Source: Streptosporangiaceae bacterium (lineage in GTDB: Bacteria; Actinomycetota; Actinomycetes; Streptosporangiales; Streptosporangiaceae). From it: a stretch of DNA of 5,525 bases. Each line of letters begins with the position of its first letter. The stretch's first letter is position 1. The DNA is taken from contig JASHSO010000006.1 in the NCBI GenBank assembly GCA_030038715.1, forward strand, positions 1 to 5,525. Reading direction: 5' to 3'. The position numbers were made by a program, and so were the translations under genes. Of this stretch, positions 4,987-5,525 are shown piece by piece. The notes beneath the pieces are model-generated. The model searched no databases, was not told where the DNA came from, and saw only the letters and a list, made by a program, of their open reading frames with translations.

Positions 4987-5525
4987 ATGCAGCCTCCGCC
5001 TGATCCCTGGCCTGTGCAAGGCCCCCAAGCTGCGGGAAGGGCCGTGCGGATGCGGCGCGTGGGGGCGGGTGAGGCACCGGTGAGACGGACAAGCGCCGTT
5101 GCCGCCGTGCTCCTGCTCACGATCATCGGGTCGGTCCTGCTCGCTGCGGGACAGCGGGCTGCCGCGAGCCAGACCCGAGTCGGCCAGGCTCAGTCCCAGG
5201 TCACCGTGATGATCACCGGCCTTAGTCGGCAATGGGCCGCACCGGGCCAGACGATCACTGTGCGCGGAACACTGACGAACGACTCCAAGCAGCAGATCAC
5301 CAGCCCCGTCGTGCAGCTCGAGTCGTCTGGAACAGTCATCAGCGGCATCGACGACCTTGTCCCGTACACCTCCGGCGACCTGGTTGCAGTGAGCCCGGTC
5401 AGCGGTGCTTCGTGGCGAGATCGAGGCAACCTGGCGGCGCGGTCCTCCGTCGGCTGGTCGGCCCGGCTGCCGGTGGACGAGATCGGCATGACCACGTTTG
5501 GCGTGTACCAGCTCACCGCCGAGGC
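4987..5525 (+). CDS. DUF6049 family secreted/envelope protein, N-terminal part (runs off the window)
   Basis: The 179 complete codons visible have no stop; the gene continues to the right. After a short cytoplasmic stretch rich in proline (PPPDPWPV, 3-10) come an arginine pair (RR, 33-34), a hydrophobic helix (about 37-55) and AAA-SQ near 58-62, forming a signal peptide with a plausible cleavage site after residue 60. The exported part then shows VTVMITGLS (72-80), PGQTITVRGTLTND (86-99) and LPVDEIGMTTFGVYQL (161-176), a beta-sandwich pattern matching the start of actinobacterial DUF6049 proteins, which sit between pcnA and murJ. Function is unknown; an envelope role is inferred from context. 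ATG 4987 is chosen because a -10 hexamer ends 7 nt before it. ATG 5050 (GGGAAGGG 8 nt upstream) and GTG 5080 (GGTGAGG about 5 nt upstream) are real alternatives that keep the signal peptide, and codons before 5050 have weaker G/C bias. Confidence 0.82.
   Translation, partial: MQPPPDPWPVQGPQAAGRAVRMRRVGAGEAPVRRTSAVAAVLLLTIIGSVLLAAGQRAAASQTRVGQAQSQVTVMITGLSRQWAAPGQTITVRGTLTNDSKQQITSPVVQLESSGTVISGIDDLVPYTSGDLVAVSPVSGASWRDRGNLAARSSVGWSARLPVDEIGMTTFGVYQLTAE

Noticed and set aside
4846..5232. N-terminal extension of pcnA to an upstream ATG at 5232 (625 residues)
   Set aside because: The extra 129 residues lie antisense to the DUF6049 signal peptide and first domain, are low in recognisable protein features, and exceed the usual length of the family. 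ATG 4845 fits much better.

Overview
The window reads as ordinary chromosomal DNA from a high-GC actinomycete. The codons are strongly biased to G or C in third position, inositol-3-phosphate synthase is of the short actinobacterial type, and the CCA-adding enzyme carries an HD domain as in mycobacteria and streptomycetes. The gene set and order (padR, ino1, MFS exporter, pcnA, DUF6049 protein) match what I recall of a conserved actinobacterial block, which usually continues into murJ. I cannot name the genus. I see no mobile element, CRISPR array, rRNA or tRNA, and nothing that looks like a new defence or biosynthetic system.

Layout. (1) Positions 1-27, minus strand: the first nine codons of a gene leaving the window, probably a DUF5318 protein. 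(2) Positions 28-265: a gene-free control region with a perfect 10-bp inverted repeat (168-192), a good candidate PadR operator. (3) 266-883 plus: PadR-family repressor. (4) 930-2009 plus: ino1, with a strong Shine-Dalgarno site, 46 nt after padR. (5) 2051-3421 plus: a 12-helix MFS transporter with a GTG start placed as if the mRNA were leaderless. (6) 4845-3355 minus: pcnA, convergent with the MFS gene and overlapping it tail to tail by 67 bp. (7) 4846-4986: a 141-bp divergent control region containing several palindromes. (8) 4987 to the window end, plus: the N-terminal part of a secreted or membrane-anchored DUF6049 protein.

How the genes may work together. PadR probably represses its own promoter and, through a shared transcript, ino1. 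Ino1 commits glucose-6-phosphate to inositol phosphate, which actinomycetes use for phosphatidylinositol, its mannosides and mycothiol. The MFS transporter has no substrate that can be read from sequence. pcnA and the DUF6049 gene (tRNA 3' end maturation and a cell-envelope protein) are read from a separate divergent control region. The most useful observations are regulatory: the PadR operator, a hairpin whose loop is the padR stop codon, three starts with a -10 hexamer 6-7 nt upstream and no convincing Shine-Dalgarno, and a 15-bp palindrome at the -35 position of the DUF6049 promoter.
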